Source of the DNA: Apus apus
Lineage: Eukaryota; Chordata; Aves; Apodiformes; Apodidae
DNA length: 64,000 nt
NCBI RefSeq assembly: GCF_020740795.1
Contig: NC_067305.1
Span: forward strand, 3,038,001-3,102,000
Reading direction: 5' to 3'
Made by a program: the position numbers and the translations under genes. The stretch's first letter is position 1. Each line of letters opens with the position of its first letter. The notes beneath the pieces were generated by a model, which was not told where the DNA came from, made no database searches, and worked only from the letters and a program-made list of their open reading frames with translations. Shown piece after piece: positions 36,511 through 47,817 of the stretch.

Positions 36511-37690
36511 AGATGTTTCTATCATTTCCCAGCCCATGGGGACAGGAGCAGCAGCTGCTGGGAGTTCTCTCTGCCGGGCTTGATTAAACCAGGGCGGTTG
36601 CAACTGGTCCCATTTAGTCCATGGCCTTTTATCTTTTGCCAAATTGCCACTGTGCTCCTTGTTGCTCGACAGTTTGTGTGCTTGCTTTGGAAGATCAGCC
36701 TCCAAGGAAAGCTCCTGGTGACTCCTGAGAAAGTTATTTCCCAGCAGCTTGTTTAGATGAAATAATTCAGTCAGTTGCTGGAAGAGCAGCTTCATGCTGA
36801 TCCTGCAATAATGTGATGAGGCAGCATTTCCAAGCAGGAATTTGCATCTTTCTTGGAGTGACCATCCAAAGCAGGATGCTGATGTAGAAAAATCCCACCT
36901 CTGCTTTGGGAGGTACCTTTCCTATTTGGATTTGAGCGTTGTTGTCCTCTCAAGTGCTGATAGACACCTAAAATACCCGTCAAGGGGCTGCTGGTGGTTT
37001 GCTTTGCCATGGGTTAAAGGCATGAGCTGGAGGGAGATGAAGGAACCTGTTCCAAAACTTCCTAAAAATGGTTGGCATCAGGAGGTTTCAAGTTGAGGAC
37101 AACAATGGGTTCCTCTGGTGGGATCTCCCACACGACACGAGTCACGTTTCAGAAGAAATTCCACCTCCAGAGTCTAAAACTCAACCATCTTAGAGAGAAG
37201 CTCCTCATGTTTCCTAACCTAGAGCTGTCTGGTTGCCTCACGTGTGCAAAACTGAGCCCAAAGCTGCAAATAGTCTCCTCTCAAAGGAAATGGTGTCTAT
37301 AGGATGACAAGTGATAAGCCCAGTTGATGTGTCCTTGAACACCATGAATAACCAGTGCCAGAAGATCTCACTCAGGAGGGCTCTAAAGAGGAATCAAGAG
37401 GTGAATGTGTCCAGCTTCACTCTGGGTGATGGTGAAGCACAGAGGTCTGTGTCTTCTCCTTCCCCCACGTGAAGAGAGAGGCAAGCTCAGAAGACCCTCC
37501 TCATGAGCTGCAGGGTGTCAGGGTGGCTAGGAGCAAGATCTGGTCTTGAATACATCCTGAAGGGTTTACCTGAGGGATCTGGGAGTTGCCTCCTGGATAC
37601 GTGACCATCACACTGCTGAGTTCTCCACAGTTTGTTTTCCAGAAGCCTCAGCCACCCAGTCCTCACCCCAGAGCTTTTCAGACTTTTGTC
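36511..37690. other. Intronic unique sequence
   Basis: About 1.2 kb, no exon or repeat recognised. Confidence 0.55.
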
Positions 37691-37751
37691 TTAGAGTCAT
37701 AGAATGGTTGGAGTTGGAAGGGACCTTCAAGATCATCTAGACCCAACCCCC
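37691..37751 (-). mobile_element. CR1 tail, left half of a head-to-head pair
   Basis: Antisense tail TTAGAGTCATAGAATGG to TCTAGACCCAACCCCC, abutting the sense copy at 37756. Confidence 0.92.
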
Positions 37752-37755
37752 AAAA

Positions 37756-37925
37756 CAGGTTGCCCAGGGAAGCTGTGGCTGCCCCATCCCTGGCAGTGTT
37801 GAAGGGCAGGTTGGATGGGGCTTGGAGCAGCCTGGGCTGGTGGGAGGTGTCCCTGCCCATGCAGGGGGTTGGGACTGGATGATCTTGAAGGTCCCTTCCA
37901 ACTCAAACTATTCTAGGATTTGATG
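37756..37925 (+). mobile_element. CR1 3' fragment, family A, right half of a head-to-head pair
   Basis: Starts at CAGGTTGCCCAGGGAAGC; tail ACTATTCTAGGATTTGATGA. Both halves carry the 3' terminus and point outward. Confidence 0.92.
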
Positions 37926-38532
37926 ATCCTCACCATCTCCTCCACCACAAGACAAGGCTGGAGGGGAGTGTTGGCTGCAGCAAAGGGTTAAGGAGCTCTC
38001 AGCCAAAGAGCTGCTCAGTGGCATGTGGGGTTAGTGACATTTGGGGTTGTCTGCTGACTTTTCTCATAACTTGCAAAACATGCCATCTGGGCTGGAGGTT
38101 CCTCAGGGGACTCTGGGTTGTAACTGTATTTATAAAACACGCAGAGATGAGATTCTTCTGTGGGGCTCTCATAAAATCTCTGCTTACACAGGTGGAACAA
38201 AACTGCCAGCTCTGCTCTGGGCTCCCATGGCACAGGAAGGGGAAGAGCTTAGCAGGGGTCCAGGGCAAGAAAGGCTGAGGACTGATATGAAGGCATCCTG
38301 CTGGTGCATCTTCTCAGCTCCTGGTCACCAGGAGGTGCATCCCAGTACCAGCCAGTTTCCTCCCTGCCAGAGCATGGACTGCAAAATCCCTCATGGAAAA
38401 AGGAGTTTTAAAAGAAAAGAACAACCTGGCTCAGAGCAAAAGTCTCATGTCTCTGCTGAGAAATGTTTTCAGCAGGCAGAAGTAGTGAGATGGGCCTTCC
38501 CCACCCTCTGCTGCTGAAAAGCCAACTGTGAA
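37926..38532. other. Intronic unique sequence
   Basis: No exon or repeat recognised. Confidence 0.55.
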
Positions 38533-39134
38533 AGCCAATGGTGTCCTGGGCTGAAGCACCAGGAGGGCAAGGGAGGGGATTGTCCCCCTTTAATGAGGCC
38601 TCAGGAGACCTGAGTCCAGTTGGACTGGACTGTGGAGCACTGTGTCCAGTTCTGGAGGCCCCAACACAAGGGGGACATGGAGCTCCTGGAGAGAACCCAG
38701 AGGAGGCCACGGAGATGATGCAAGGGCTGGAGCAGCTCTGCTCTGGAGCCAGGCTGGGAGAGTTGGGGTGTTCAGCCTGGAGAAGAGAAGGCTCCAGGGA
38801 GACCTTAGAGCAGCTTCCAGTGCCTGAAGGGGCTCCAGGAAAGCTGGGGAGGGACTTGGGACAAGGGCAGGGAGGGAGAGGACAAGGGGGGATGGATGAA
38901 AACTGGCAGAGGGAGATTGAGGTGAGACATGAGGAGGGAATTCTGGAGTGTGAGGGTGGTGAGAGCCTGGCCCAGGTTGCCCAGGGAAGCTGTGGCTGCC
39001 CCATCCCTGGCAGTGTTGAAGGGCAGGTTGGATGGGGCTTGGAGCAGCCTGGGCTGGTGGGAGGTGTCCCTGCCCATGCAGGGGGTTGGATCCTGAGGAT
39101 CTTTAAGGTCCCTTCCCACCCAAACCATTCTATA
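38533..39134 (+). mobile_element. CR1 3' fragment, family A, long copy
   Basis: About 600 bp, from AGCCAATGGTGTCCTGGG to CCATTCTATAAAAAAG. Confidence 0.94.
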
Positions 39135-39374
39135 AAAAAGCTGGGATAGCAGGACCAGCCACAGCCCGTGGCAGAAGGAAGGTGGCTCCAGGAACCCTCA
39201 GTGAACCAGTGGCTCTTTCCCACTCTTGCCCTGTCCACATCAGGGTCCTCAAGGAGGTGCCCCAACTTATTCCCCAGGTTGTTATTCCTCAGAGATGAAC
39301 TCACAGCCTCTCAGCAGCCACAAGTTCACGGGGTAACACGTTGTGCTAACCACTGTGTCCTCCTCTTCCCCCAG

Positions 39375-39473
39375 CAATTTGCAGGAATTCTTGTGGGGAT
39401 GGATTTTGTTCACGGCCAAACATGTGTACGTGCTCCAATGGGCAGCTCTCTCCCAACTGTGGCTCAGCTGGAG
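39375..39473 (+). CDS. FBN3: Fibrillin exon: EGF-like domain 1
   Basis: A 99-bp exon, phase 1 at both ends. The acceptor is TTCCCCCAG ending at 39374; the donor is GTAAGAG from 39474. It reads [18 protein letters not shown] then [15 protein letters not shown], with the six cysteines of a non-calcium-binding EGF module. The length equals the corresponding FBN1 exon. [18 protein letters not shown] is close to mammalian FBN2; the tail [12 protein letters not shown] is not. In the protein this module follows the FUN domain, and the pair forms part of the N-terminal assembly region. Confidence 0.96.
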
Positions 39474-40032
39474 GTAAGAGAACATTCCTGGTGATCCTCC
39501 TCCCTCTGGAGTTGTTACGTGCTCCCTGTCAACATTTCCCAGTCACAATGAAAGGAAATCTCTGAAATACTTTGTGTTTTGGCAGCCAGGTTCTCATCCG
39601 AACTGGGCAGGAGGTGTAAAACCTTTCATGTCTTGTGGTGCTTCTGTTGAGGGTCCTCACAGCTCCTGGTACCTGGAGACAACTGGCAACCTCCTTGCCA
39701 CTCCTGCTGCTTTGCTAGGAGAAATCCTACAGGATGCAGCTCAAGAAACCACATCTCCCAGCAGCAAATAACAGCAGTGCTGCCAAAAAGTCCATCCCCC
39801 ACTTGGCTGTTCTTTGAAGTGGAATGAAATCTCTCCCTGGTTTTGTCAACCAAAGAAGTATTTTATTATTATTATTTATTTATTTTTTCCCAGTGGAAAA
39901 ATTATTGAGTTTTTTTAGACTGGGATTTGGGTGTCAGGGAGAATTTCCCAGCATTTTTTAACAGGCTGCAGTGACAAAGAGAAGTTGTGCACTGGGGCTG
40001 CAGAAACTGCTCTGCCACTTCTGCTGCTGCTT
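39474..40032. other. Intronic unique sequence
   Basis: No exon or repeat recognised beyond a short TTATTATTATT run near 39865. Confidence 0.55.
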
Positions 40033-40385
40033 CTGGAGGAGAGAAGGTTCCAGGGAGACCTCAGAGCACCTTCCAGGGCCTGAAGGGGCTCCAGGAAAGC
40101 TGGGGAGGGACTTGGGACAAGGGCAGGGAGGGAGAGGACAAGGGGGGATGGATGAAAACTGGCAGAGGGAGATTGAGGTGAGACATGAGGAGGGAATTCT
40201 GGAGTGTGAGGGTGGTGAGACCCTGGCCCAGGTTGCCCAGGGAAGCTGTGGCTGCCCCATCCCTGGCAGTGTTGAAGGGCAGGTTGGATGGGGCTTGGAG
40301 CAGCCTGGGCTGGTGGGAGGTGTCCCTGTCCATGCAGGGGGTTGGGACTGGATGATCTTGAAGGTCCCTTCCAACCCAAACCAAG
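40033..40385 (+). mobile_element. CR1 3' fragment, family A, tail lost
   Basis: TCTGGAGGAGAGAAGG to CCAACCCAAACCAAGTC; the ATTCTATG tail is missing. Confidence 0.92.
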
Positions 40386-40640
40386 TCACAGCCAGCCTGA
40401 TCTGTGGAGAGGCTGGATGGAGGAATCCAGCAAACCCACCACGCTCCTGTGGCCACCACAGACCCACCCAGCCAGCAGCCCTGCCCAGAAGGGCTTCAGC
40501 TGTTCCTGAAGTGAGTAGCAGGGTGTGACCAGGGTGGCCTCCACGCTAGATCTCCAGCTGTGGACAATGACACTGGGTGACCCTTTGCACCTGAGGGCAT
40601 CAGCAGGGCAGCCATCTGTGATGACACTGCCCAAACATAC
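40386..40640. other. Intronic unique sequence
   Basis: Nothing recognised. Confidence 0.5.
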
Positions 40641-40785
40641 CAGACAAAATAATAAGAGTAGGAATCAGAATAGGAATCAGGATGAGAATAAGAAAAGAAT
40701 AAGGATATGAATAAGAATAAGAAGGACATGAATAAGAATAAGAAGGCAATGAATAAGAATAAGAATAACAATAAAAGAATCATCC
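40641..40785. repeat. Imperfect GAATAA microsatellite
   Basis: Degenerate array of GAATAA, GAATCA and AAGAAT units, about 145 bp. Confidence 0.9.
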
Positions 40786-41771
40786 TGCAAGCAAAGAGGC
40801 AGAGCTGTGACAGGGTGTTGTTTTAAGAGGGCTGATTTTGCTGGTGCCCTGTGTAAAATGCAGGAATTCATGGGATTTTATGGCATCTTTGAAAGTCTCA
40901 GCTGAGCGTTGCTAAAGACAACCCAGACATTGATTTTCCACTCTTGCCCATCCCCAGACAAGCTATTGTTAATAAAGTGACTTGCAGGCATCTGTCTGAA
41001 GGCCAGAGCACAAGGCCCCCCCAAAACCTCCCAACCACATTCAGGGTGTGACTCAAAGCAGGAAATTCCCAGAATTGAATTCCCAAGTGCCACGTTGTGC
41101 TCCAGCCCTGCAGACACCCCCAGCAAGCGCTCAGCACCAGAGCCTTTGGTTGTGTCCTCTCCTCCCAGACCTTCCCTTGGTTTTGCTGAGAGGAGGAAGG
41201 TGCTGGAGACACAAAAGTTGCAGGAGTGAGGGGTCCATATGTTTGCAATCAGGGAGGAATGCAAGGAATGCTGTGAGCAGTGTGTACATTTGGGCACAGA
41301 GCTGGTTTCCCCTCAGCCTGGGGTGGATTTCAGCATGGGCTGGGGAGAGGGGGGGGAGGTGGGTTCCTCTGCAGGGGCTTCAAATCTGGCCTTCATTGTG
41401 GGGATGTTTGGAAGCTGCATTTATCATGAATGCTTCAGGGAGGTAGAGAAGACAAATGGTGCATTCCAGAGGCAATAAAAGCCACTCTGCTTTTCTCTGT
41501 CATAACAAAACGCTTGGTTTTCCTGCTTTGGGGAGTAAAGATATTTTAGGAGTCATTTGCAAGTGACTGTTTAGATAAGGGGCAGTCAGGGAGCAGGCAG
41601 AGAACCTGCCTGCAAACTCCACTCCTGCTGGTTGGCAGAACAGCTGCAGCCACTGAGCCTATCAAATAAATTGTAGAACAAATCCAGTCCAACCCCATCA
41701 TGGGAAGATGTAGGTGGGATGAGCTCTCATCCTCTTTTTCCCTGCAGCTTTGCTCTTTGCTACCTGGGGAC
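40786..41771. other. Intronic unique sequence
   Basis: About 1 kb, no exon or repeat recognised. Confidence 0.55.
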
Positions 41772-41912
41772 ATTCTGACAAAGAGTAGCAGGCCTTAAAA
41801 GTCTTGGAAAATCCTGAGAAGGAACAACAGGCCTTGAAATCCTGGGTTGAAAGATGTTCTTGGAAAATCCTGACCAAGAGTAACAGGCTTTGAAATTCTT
41901 GCTTGGAAGATC
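41772..41912. repeat. Imperfect tandem repeat, three units of about 40-56 bp
   Basis: Units share GAGTARCAGGCYTT and CTTGGAAAATCCTGA; unit lengths differ through small indels. Confidence 0.8.
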
Positions 41913-42915
41913 TTCCTCTGTGCTCCAGATTTGCAGGGGGTTCTATCCGTGCCAGGAAGGGAGATAAGTCAGATGGTGGTGGGACCTCAGGGCCTTTGGA
42001 TCATGGCAGAAGGGACCTGCTCTGTGCAGGTCCAGGAACAGTCTTGCCAGTTAGGTGGGAAGTTTCTGGCTGAGCCTCAGGGCTCTTCTGACATCCAGAC
42101 CCTGCCCTCCCAAAAGATCTCAGCTTCACTCAACCTCCCCCCTCGCTCGGGATGCTGCTCAGGGAAGGGCTCTGAGGGATGGACAGCCCTGACAGACAGA
42201 CAGACACTTCCAAGCTCCCCCTGTCTCTGGGCAACCCTCCCAGATTTGCTGTGTGTAATTCCTTTCCCAGGGCTGATTAATTGCAAGGAGAGGTGCAGGG
42301 TGAGCAGTGCTGGAAACAGCCTTTTCCCCGCGCGCCCGGGCCGATGTCTGACAATCCAGGCAGTGCTTTGAAGCCTCAAGCTTGGTTTCCTTCTTGATGA
42401 AGCTTTCATCTAAGTTTGGCACGATCTCTGGCCGTGGAGCAGTAGGAAGAGCAGGAGACGTCGTGACTAATTCAAACCACACCAGCAATGCATGGATTAA
42501 ATGTACAGCACGTGTGCTGAGCATTCTGAACACCAAGCCTGGAGACTCCTTGTCCCACTCCTCCTTCCTTTCAGGCTTCCTTTGAACAAGGCATCAACCA
42601 TGTAATTATCCCTGTTGGACACTTGTGAGTCCTACTACCTTCTGGCCAGACATTTCGCTTGCACTGGCCCCAGCTCTTCCCTGCTTGGATCTGCTGTCCC
42701 ATGCATGGAGAAGACACAAGCCACAGCTGAGCTTCCACTCCCACATGCACTTGCCAGCTCCACTTTCTCCAAGCTGCCAAGTCCCGGCCCCTCCTACCCC
42801 TGGCAGACCTGACCTGTGCTGTACACGCTGGAAAACAGTTTTCACAGAACTTGCTCTCACTTCAGACATTTGCCATCTGAGTTGTCACATCTTGCAGAGG
42901 AGGAATGTGTTCTTC
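41913..42915. other. Intronic unique sequence
   Basis: About 1 kb, no exon recognised. Confidence 0.55.
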
Positions 42916-43294
42916 TGGGCTGCATCCAAAGAGGTGTGGCCAGCAGGTTGAGGGAGGTGATTCTGCCCCTCTACTCACCTGGAGCCCTCAGTGCAGGAGA
43001 GACATGGAGCTCCTGGAGAGAGTCCAGAGGAGCCACAGAGATGAGCCAAGGGCTGGAGCAGCTCTGCTCTGGAGCCAGGCTGGGAGAGTTGGGGTGTTGA
43101 GCCTGGAGAAGAGAAGGCTCCAGGGAGACCTGAGAGCAGCTTCCAGTGCCTGAAGGGGCTCCAGGAAAGCTGGGGAGGGACTTGGGACAAGGGCAGGGAG
43201 GGAGAGGACAAGGGGGATGGATGAAAACTGGAAGAGGGAGATTGAGGTGAGACATGAGGAGGGAATTCTGGAGTGTGAGGGGGGTGAGAGCCTG
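42916..43294 (+). mobile_element. CR1 fragment, family A, 3' end missing
   Basis: From GCTGCATCCAAAGAGGTGTG to GGTGAGAGCCTG. It lacks the last 170 bp or so that nearly all other copies retain; the break lies about 130 bp before the EGF2 exon. Confidence 0.92.
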
Positions 43295-43422
43295 TGACAG
43301 GTCATGAAGGCAAGAAAAGCCTCAGAACATCCACTGCCCACCCATGCCACGTGAGGTGTCCACTTCCTGTCCCCGACAACCTGTGTCCTTGTCACGTAAC
43401 ATCTCCCTGCTCTTCTCCACAG

Positions 43423-43518
43423 TCCAAACCTGCAACGTGAGGTGCATGAACGGGGGGAGCTGCAACGAGGAGTCCTGCCTGTGCCAGAAGGGCTACACGG
43501 GGACCTACTGCGGGCAGC
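43423..43518 (+). CDS. FBN3: Fibrillin exon: EGF-like domain 2
   Basis: A 96-bp exon, phase 1-1. The acceptor is TTCTCCACAG ending at 43422; the donor is GTGAGT from 43519. It reads [19 protein letters not shown] then [13 protein letters not shown], with six EGF cysteines and no calcium-binding D/N-x-D/N-E consensus. CMNGGSC and CLCQKGY are fibrillin hallmarks. The NEESC segment and GYTGT resemble FBN3 more than FBN1 or FBN2, which carry a DDHC-type segment and GYIGT. The exon is GC-rich compared with its AT-rich flanks. A CR1 missing its 3' end stops about 130 bp upstream, and a 0.7-kb TAGATA array begins about 160 bp downstream. Confidence 0.96.
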
Positions 43519-43659
43519 GTGAGTACCTGCTGGGCTGGGGGCTGCAGGGCCGGGCGGGCTCAGCACGACAGGTCCCTTGGTGGCTCCTCTTTGAGGTCCT
43601 CCCTGTGTTCTCCCCTCCGTTGGAACCTCAGCCTGCTCTCCTTAGGGGCTGCATCTGTC

Positions 43660-44385
43660 TATGGAGAGAGGTATAGAAGTATATAGATCTTTATAGATAG
43701 ATGGAGAGATATATAGATATATTGATAGAGATATCTAGATATATAGATATACAGATAAATAGATATAGATAAATATATAGAGATATAGATATAAATATAT
43801 AGATATAGAGATATAGATAAATAGATATAGACATAGGTATAGATACATAGATGATAAATAGATAAAGATATACAGATATAGAGATATAGAGATATAAATA
43901 GATACAGATATAGATATATAGATAAATAAATAGATATAGATATAGAGGTATAGATAAGATATATAGATAAATAGATATAGATGTAGATATATAGATAAAT
44001 AGATAAATAGATATAGGGGTATAGATATAGATATATAGATAAATAGATATAGATATATATATAGATATATATAGGTATATAGATATAGATAAATAGATAT
44101 AGATATAGAGATAAATAGATATAGAGGTATAGATATAGATATATAGATAAATAGGTATAGATATATATAGGTATATAGATATAGATAAATAGATATAGAT
44201 AGATATAGATATATATAGGTATATAGATATAGATAAATAGATATAGATATAGAGATAAATAGATATAGATATAGAGATATAGATACGTAGATACATAGAT
44301 ATATATAGATATATAGGTATATAGATATATAGGTATATAGATATATAGGTATATAGGTATATAGATATAGATATTTTCTCTGCAA
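43660..44385. repeat. TAGATA / ATATAG microsatellite array
   Basis: About 0.72 kb built from AGATATAGATAAATAGATAT-like units with TATA-rich variants. The long tyrosine/isoleucine/serine-rich frames on the minus strand are repeat artefacts. Confidence 0.97.
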
Positions 44386-44429
44386 ATGGTTTTAGTTAAT
44401 GGGATATTCCCTGGGAGTGGTTTTTTTGA

Positions 44430-45218
44430 GGGAGGAGAGCTGGGTGGAGAAGAACCTCCTGAGGTTCAACAAGGGCAAATTTAGGGTCCTGCACCTGGGG
44501 AGGAAGAACCCCGTGCACCAGTATAGGTTGGGGGTGGACCTGCTGGAAAGCAGGTCTGAAGAGAAGGATCTGGGAGTCTTGGTAAATGATCCATGAGCCA
44601 GGAATGTGCCCTTGTGGCCAGGAGGGCCAAGGCAATCCTGGGGTGCATAGGGAAGAGTGAGGCCAGGAGGTTGAGGCAGGTCATTCTCCCTCTCTGCTCT
44701 GCCCTGGTGAGGCCACAGCTGGAGAACTGGGACCAGTTCTGGGCTCCCCAGTCCAAGAGAGACAGGGAACTGCTGATGACAGGGGGATTGGAGCATCTCC
44801 CTGATGAGGAAAGGCTGGGAGAGCTGGGACTGTCCAGCCTGGAGAAGGGAAGGCTGAGGGGAGACCTTATTATTGCCTACAAATATCTAAGGGGGGAGTG
44901 TCAGGAGGATGGAGTCAGGCTCTTTGCAGTAGTTCCCTGTGACAGGACAAGGGGCAATGGCACAAACTGGAACACGGGAAGGTCCATCTGAAGATGAGGA
45001 GAAACTTCCTTAGGGTGAGGGTGGCAGAGCCCTGGGCCAGGCTGCCCAGGGAGGCTGTGGAGTCTCCATCCCTGGAGATATTTCAGACCCACCTGGATGC
45101 AGCCCTGGGGAATGTGCTCCAGGGGGCCCTGGGGGGTTGGACTGGATAATCCCTACATCATCTAGATCCCTAGATCATCTAGATCTCTCTCTTCCAACTC
45201 TGACAATTCCGTGATTCC
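44430..45218 (+). mobile_element. CR1, longest copy, with ORF2 C-terminal remnant
   Basis: About 790 bp. The 5' part (44440-44600) reads FNKGKFRVLHLGRKNPVHQY and LGVDLLESRSEEKDLGVLV, the C-terminal end of the CR1 reverse-transcriptase ORF. A stop after LVNDP and a frame change before [15 protein letters not shown] break it. The 3' part is a B/D-like subfamily with an unusual tail where CATCTAGATC is repeated before the final GTGATTCC. Confidence 0.93.
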
Positions 45219-46071
45219 TTTTAGCTCCTGTGAAATCTTCTTTCCATTAGAAGAAAAACTCTAACATTCAACTTTTCCCTCTAGTTTCCCCCCAAAAAGA
45301 TATTTGGAATTTTGAAATCATTCCCTGTTCACATTGTAGAGTGAACAAACAACTTGGAATTACCCAAACAACTCAGGGGCCATCTCTTTAGAAGTGTCTA
45401 GGAAGCAACTTTGCCCAATAGTTCTGAAAGAATCTCTGATCAAATGAAGCTTTCCAGGGCAATTCCACCTCCCTGGATCAATGGGAGCAGCTCAAATTCC
45501 CTGGGCAATGTTTCAAGAGATGGGCAAACCACCCTCTTTCCTCTAAACTTTTTCTCAGTGATGATGGATTCATTTTATTTTATATATTTTTTTTTTGCTG
45601 AAACTGTCCAGAAAAGAAAGAAAGAAAGTTCCACTGGAGCAGACACAGCAGATGGAACATTTCATTCTGTCCAGCTGAAGCTTGGGAAAATCAGGAGTAA
45701 CAGCAAACCTGGGTTTATGGTGGAATTCTCCAGGCAACCTTAATTATGTGCTGCTACCAGCTCCACCTAGAATATCCTCAGTGGAGTTTTCAGGGTGGTT
45801 CAGCTCTTGGCAGGACATCACTGAGAGAGGGTGGAGAACAATGGAGAGTCCCCCTGGCAGTGTCCCAGCAGAGCAGATTTGGGTCTGCTTGGCTCTGAGG
45901 TGGGTGTAGGCTCTGAAGGTTGTGAAACACGCCAGGACCTGGGCTCTCTGCAGCTCCCAGTTTGGCTCTAGACCCAGGGATGGTCACAGTGAGGAACTGG
46001 ACAGGATGGTTTGGACCTCACCTTTCATGGGATTGTCTTCTTCTCGTCTGTGATGTGCTGGTGGTGGTGAG
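45219..46071. other. Intronic unique sequence
   Basis: T run at about 45585-45597. No exon recognised. Confidence 0.55.
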
Positions 46072-46374
46072 GATCATAGAGTCATGGGATGGTTTGGGTT
46101 GGAAGGGACCTGAAAGATCATCCAGTCCCACCCCCTGCACGGGCAGGGACACCTCCCACCAGCCCAGGCTGCTCCAAGCCCCATCCAACCTGCCCTTCAA
46201 CACTGCCAGGGATGGGGCAGCCACAGCTTCCCTGGGCAACCTGGGCCAGGCTCTCACCACCCTCACACTCCAGAATTCCCTTCTCATGTCTCACCTCCAT
46301 CTTCCTCTGCCAGTTTTCATCCATCCCCCCTTGTCCTCTCCCTCCTGCCCTTGTCCCATGTCCCTCCCCAGCTT
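46072..46374 (-). mobile_element. CR1 3' fragment, family A
   Basis: Truncated at CCCTCCCCAGCTT, the recurrent break point shared with 34904, 49491 and 53936. Confidence 0.94.
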
Positions 46375-46480
46375 AGAATAGAATCTCAGACTGATTTAGG
46401 TCGGAAAGGACCTTCAAGATCACCCAGTTCCCACCCCCTGCATGGGCAGGGACACCTGTCACCAGTCCAGGTTGCTCAGT
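46375..46480 (-). mobile_element. CR1 tail fragment directly abutting the previous copy
   Basis: AGAATAGAATCTCAGACTG, then CATGGGCAGGGACACCTGTC; slightly more diverged. The copy before it ends exactly at this tail. Confidence 0.88.
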
Positions 46481-47110
46481 TCCCTGTGCAACCTGAGCAA
46501 CAAGTAGCTCAGAAGCTTTAGGAACTTTAGGAAGTACCATAACAGTCCTTCTCTAATTAGTCATTAGATTTGCTGAGATTTTAGTAGGTCAGTGGTGTCT
46601 GTCACAACCAGCAGTTGCTCCTGACACGTGCAGAGATGTTCCTACAACCTCCCCAATTAGCTCAACCTCAGGCCAGCACCTAATGAATCTGCAACCTACT
46701 TTTGGCTTCAGTCCTACCTACTGTAGGAGTCCTACCTACTGACTTCAGGCTTTCAGCTGAGGGCAGCAGCTCTCATTTGAAGTCAGGGAATATTTATGTG
46801 TGGCTCAGACTGGTTCTCTTTTGCCCTGGGGGTGTGGGCTGGAATGACCAGGCTCTTCTCCTCCCAGGTCCCTGCTGTCACTCAGACATTTGCAGTTTCT
46901 ATCAGCCCCATCTTGACCTTGACATTTAAATCCCAAGGCTGACCTGAATGAGCTGAGTGTAGGGAAATCCTCTCGGGTGAAAGAAGAGCTTAAAGGCCTT
47001 TGTTATAAATGGTTTTGTTCATAAACGGGAGGGGGGGGGAAAGAAACAATCCAGGGAAATGATAAAATAAATAGTGCAGGGAAGGGGGGGGAAGAAATAA
47101 TCAGGATTTT
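46481..47110. other. Intronic unique sequence
   Basis: Small direct repeat of TCCTACCTACTG at about 46711-46740. No exon recognised. Confidence 0.55.
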
Positions 47111-47129
47111 GCATGTTCAGTGCATGGAG

Positions 47130-47720
47130 GAGACTCCTGATGGGTGAACAACAGCAAGAGGGGAGGGGATTCTTGATGGGTGAACAACAGCAAGAGGGGA
47201 GGAGATCCTTGATGGGTGAACAACACCAAGAGGGGAGGAGGTTCCTCCTGATGGGTGAACAACACCAAGAAGGGAGGAGGTTCCTCCTGATGGGTGAACA
47301 ACACCAAGAAGGGAGGAGGTTCCTCCTGATGGGTGAACAACACCAAGAAGGGAGGAGGTTCCTCCTGATGGGTGAACAACAGCAAGAGGGGAGGAGATCC
47401 TTGATGGGTGAACAACACCAAAAGAGGAGGAGGTTCCTCCTGGTGGGTGAACAACACCAGGAGAGGAGGAGATTCTTGATGGGTGAACAACACCAAGAGG
47501 GGAGGAGATCCTTGATGGGTGAACAACACCAAGAGAGCAGGGGATTCTTGATGGGTGAACAACACCAAGAGAGGAGGAGGTTCCTCCTGGTGGGTGAACA
47601 ACACCAAGAGGGGAGGAGATTCCTCCTGGTGGGTGAACAACACCAGGAGAGGAGGAGATCCTTGATGGGTGAACAACACCAAGAGGGCTGGAGACCCCTG
47701 ATGGGTGAACAGCAACCACG
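47130..47720. repeat. 36/39-bp minisatellite just before the EGF3 exon
   Basis: About 16 units: GATGGGTGAACAACACCAAG, then AGGGGAGGAG, then either ATCCTT (36 bp) or GTTCCTCCT (39 bp). Because the unit lengths are multiples of three and almost no unit has a stop, several frames on both strands stay open for 200-250 codons (for example MGEQHQEGRRFL repeats). That is a length effect, not evidence of coding. Variants include CAACAG/CAACAC, GGTGGG/GATGGG and AGAGG/AGAAG. Confidence 0.97.
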
Positions 47721-47817
47721 AGGGTGACGTTCCAAGTCCTGCCAGCAGCACAGGTCTGACAAAGTGGTTCACCAAAGAGCAGAGCTGACTGGTGTCTCCC
47801 TCTCTCCCCCCCCCCAG

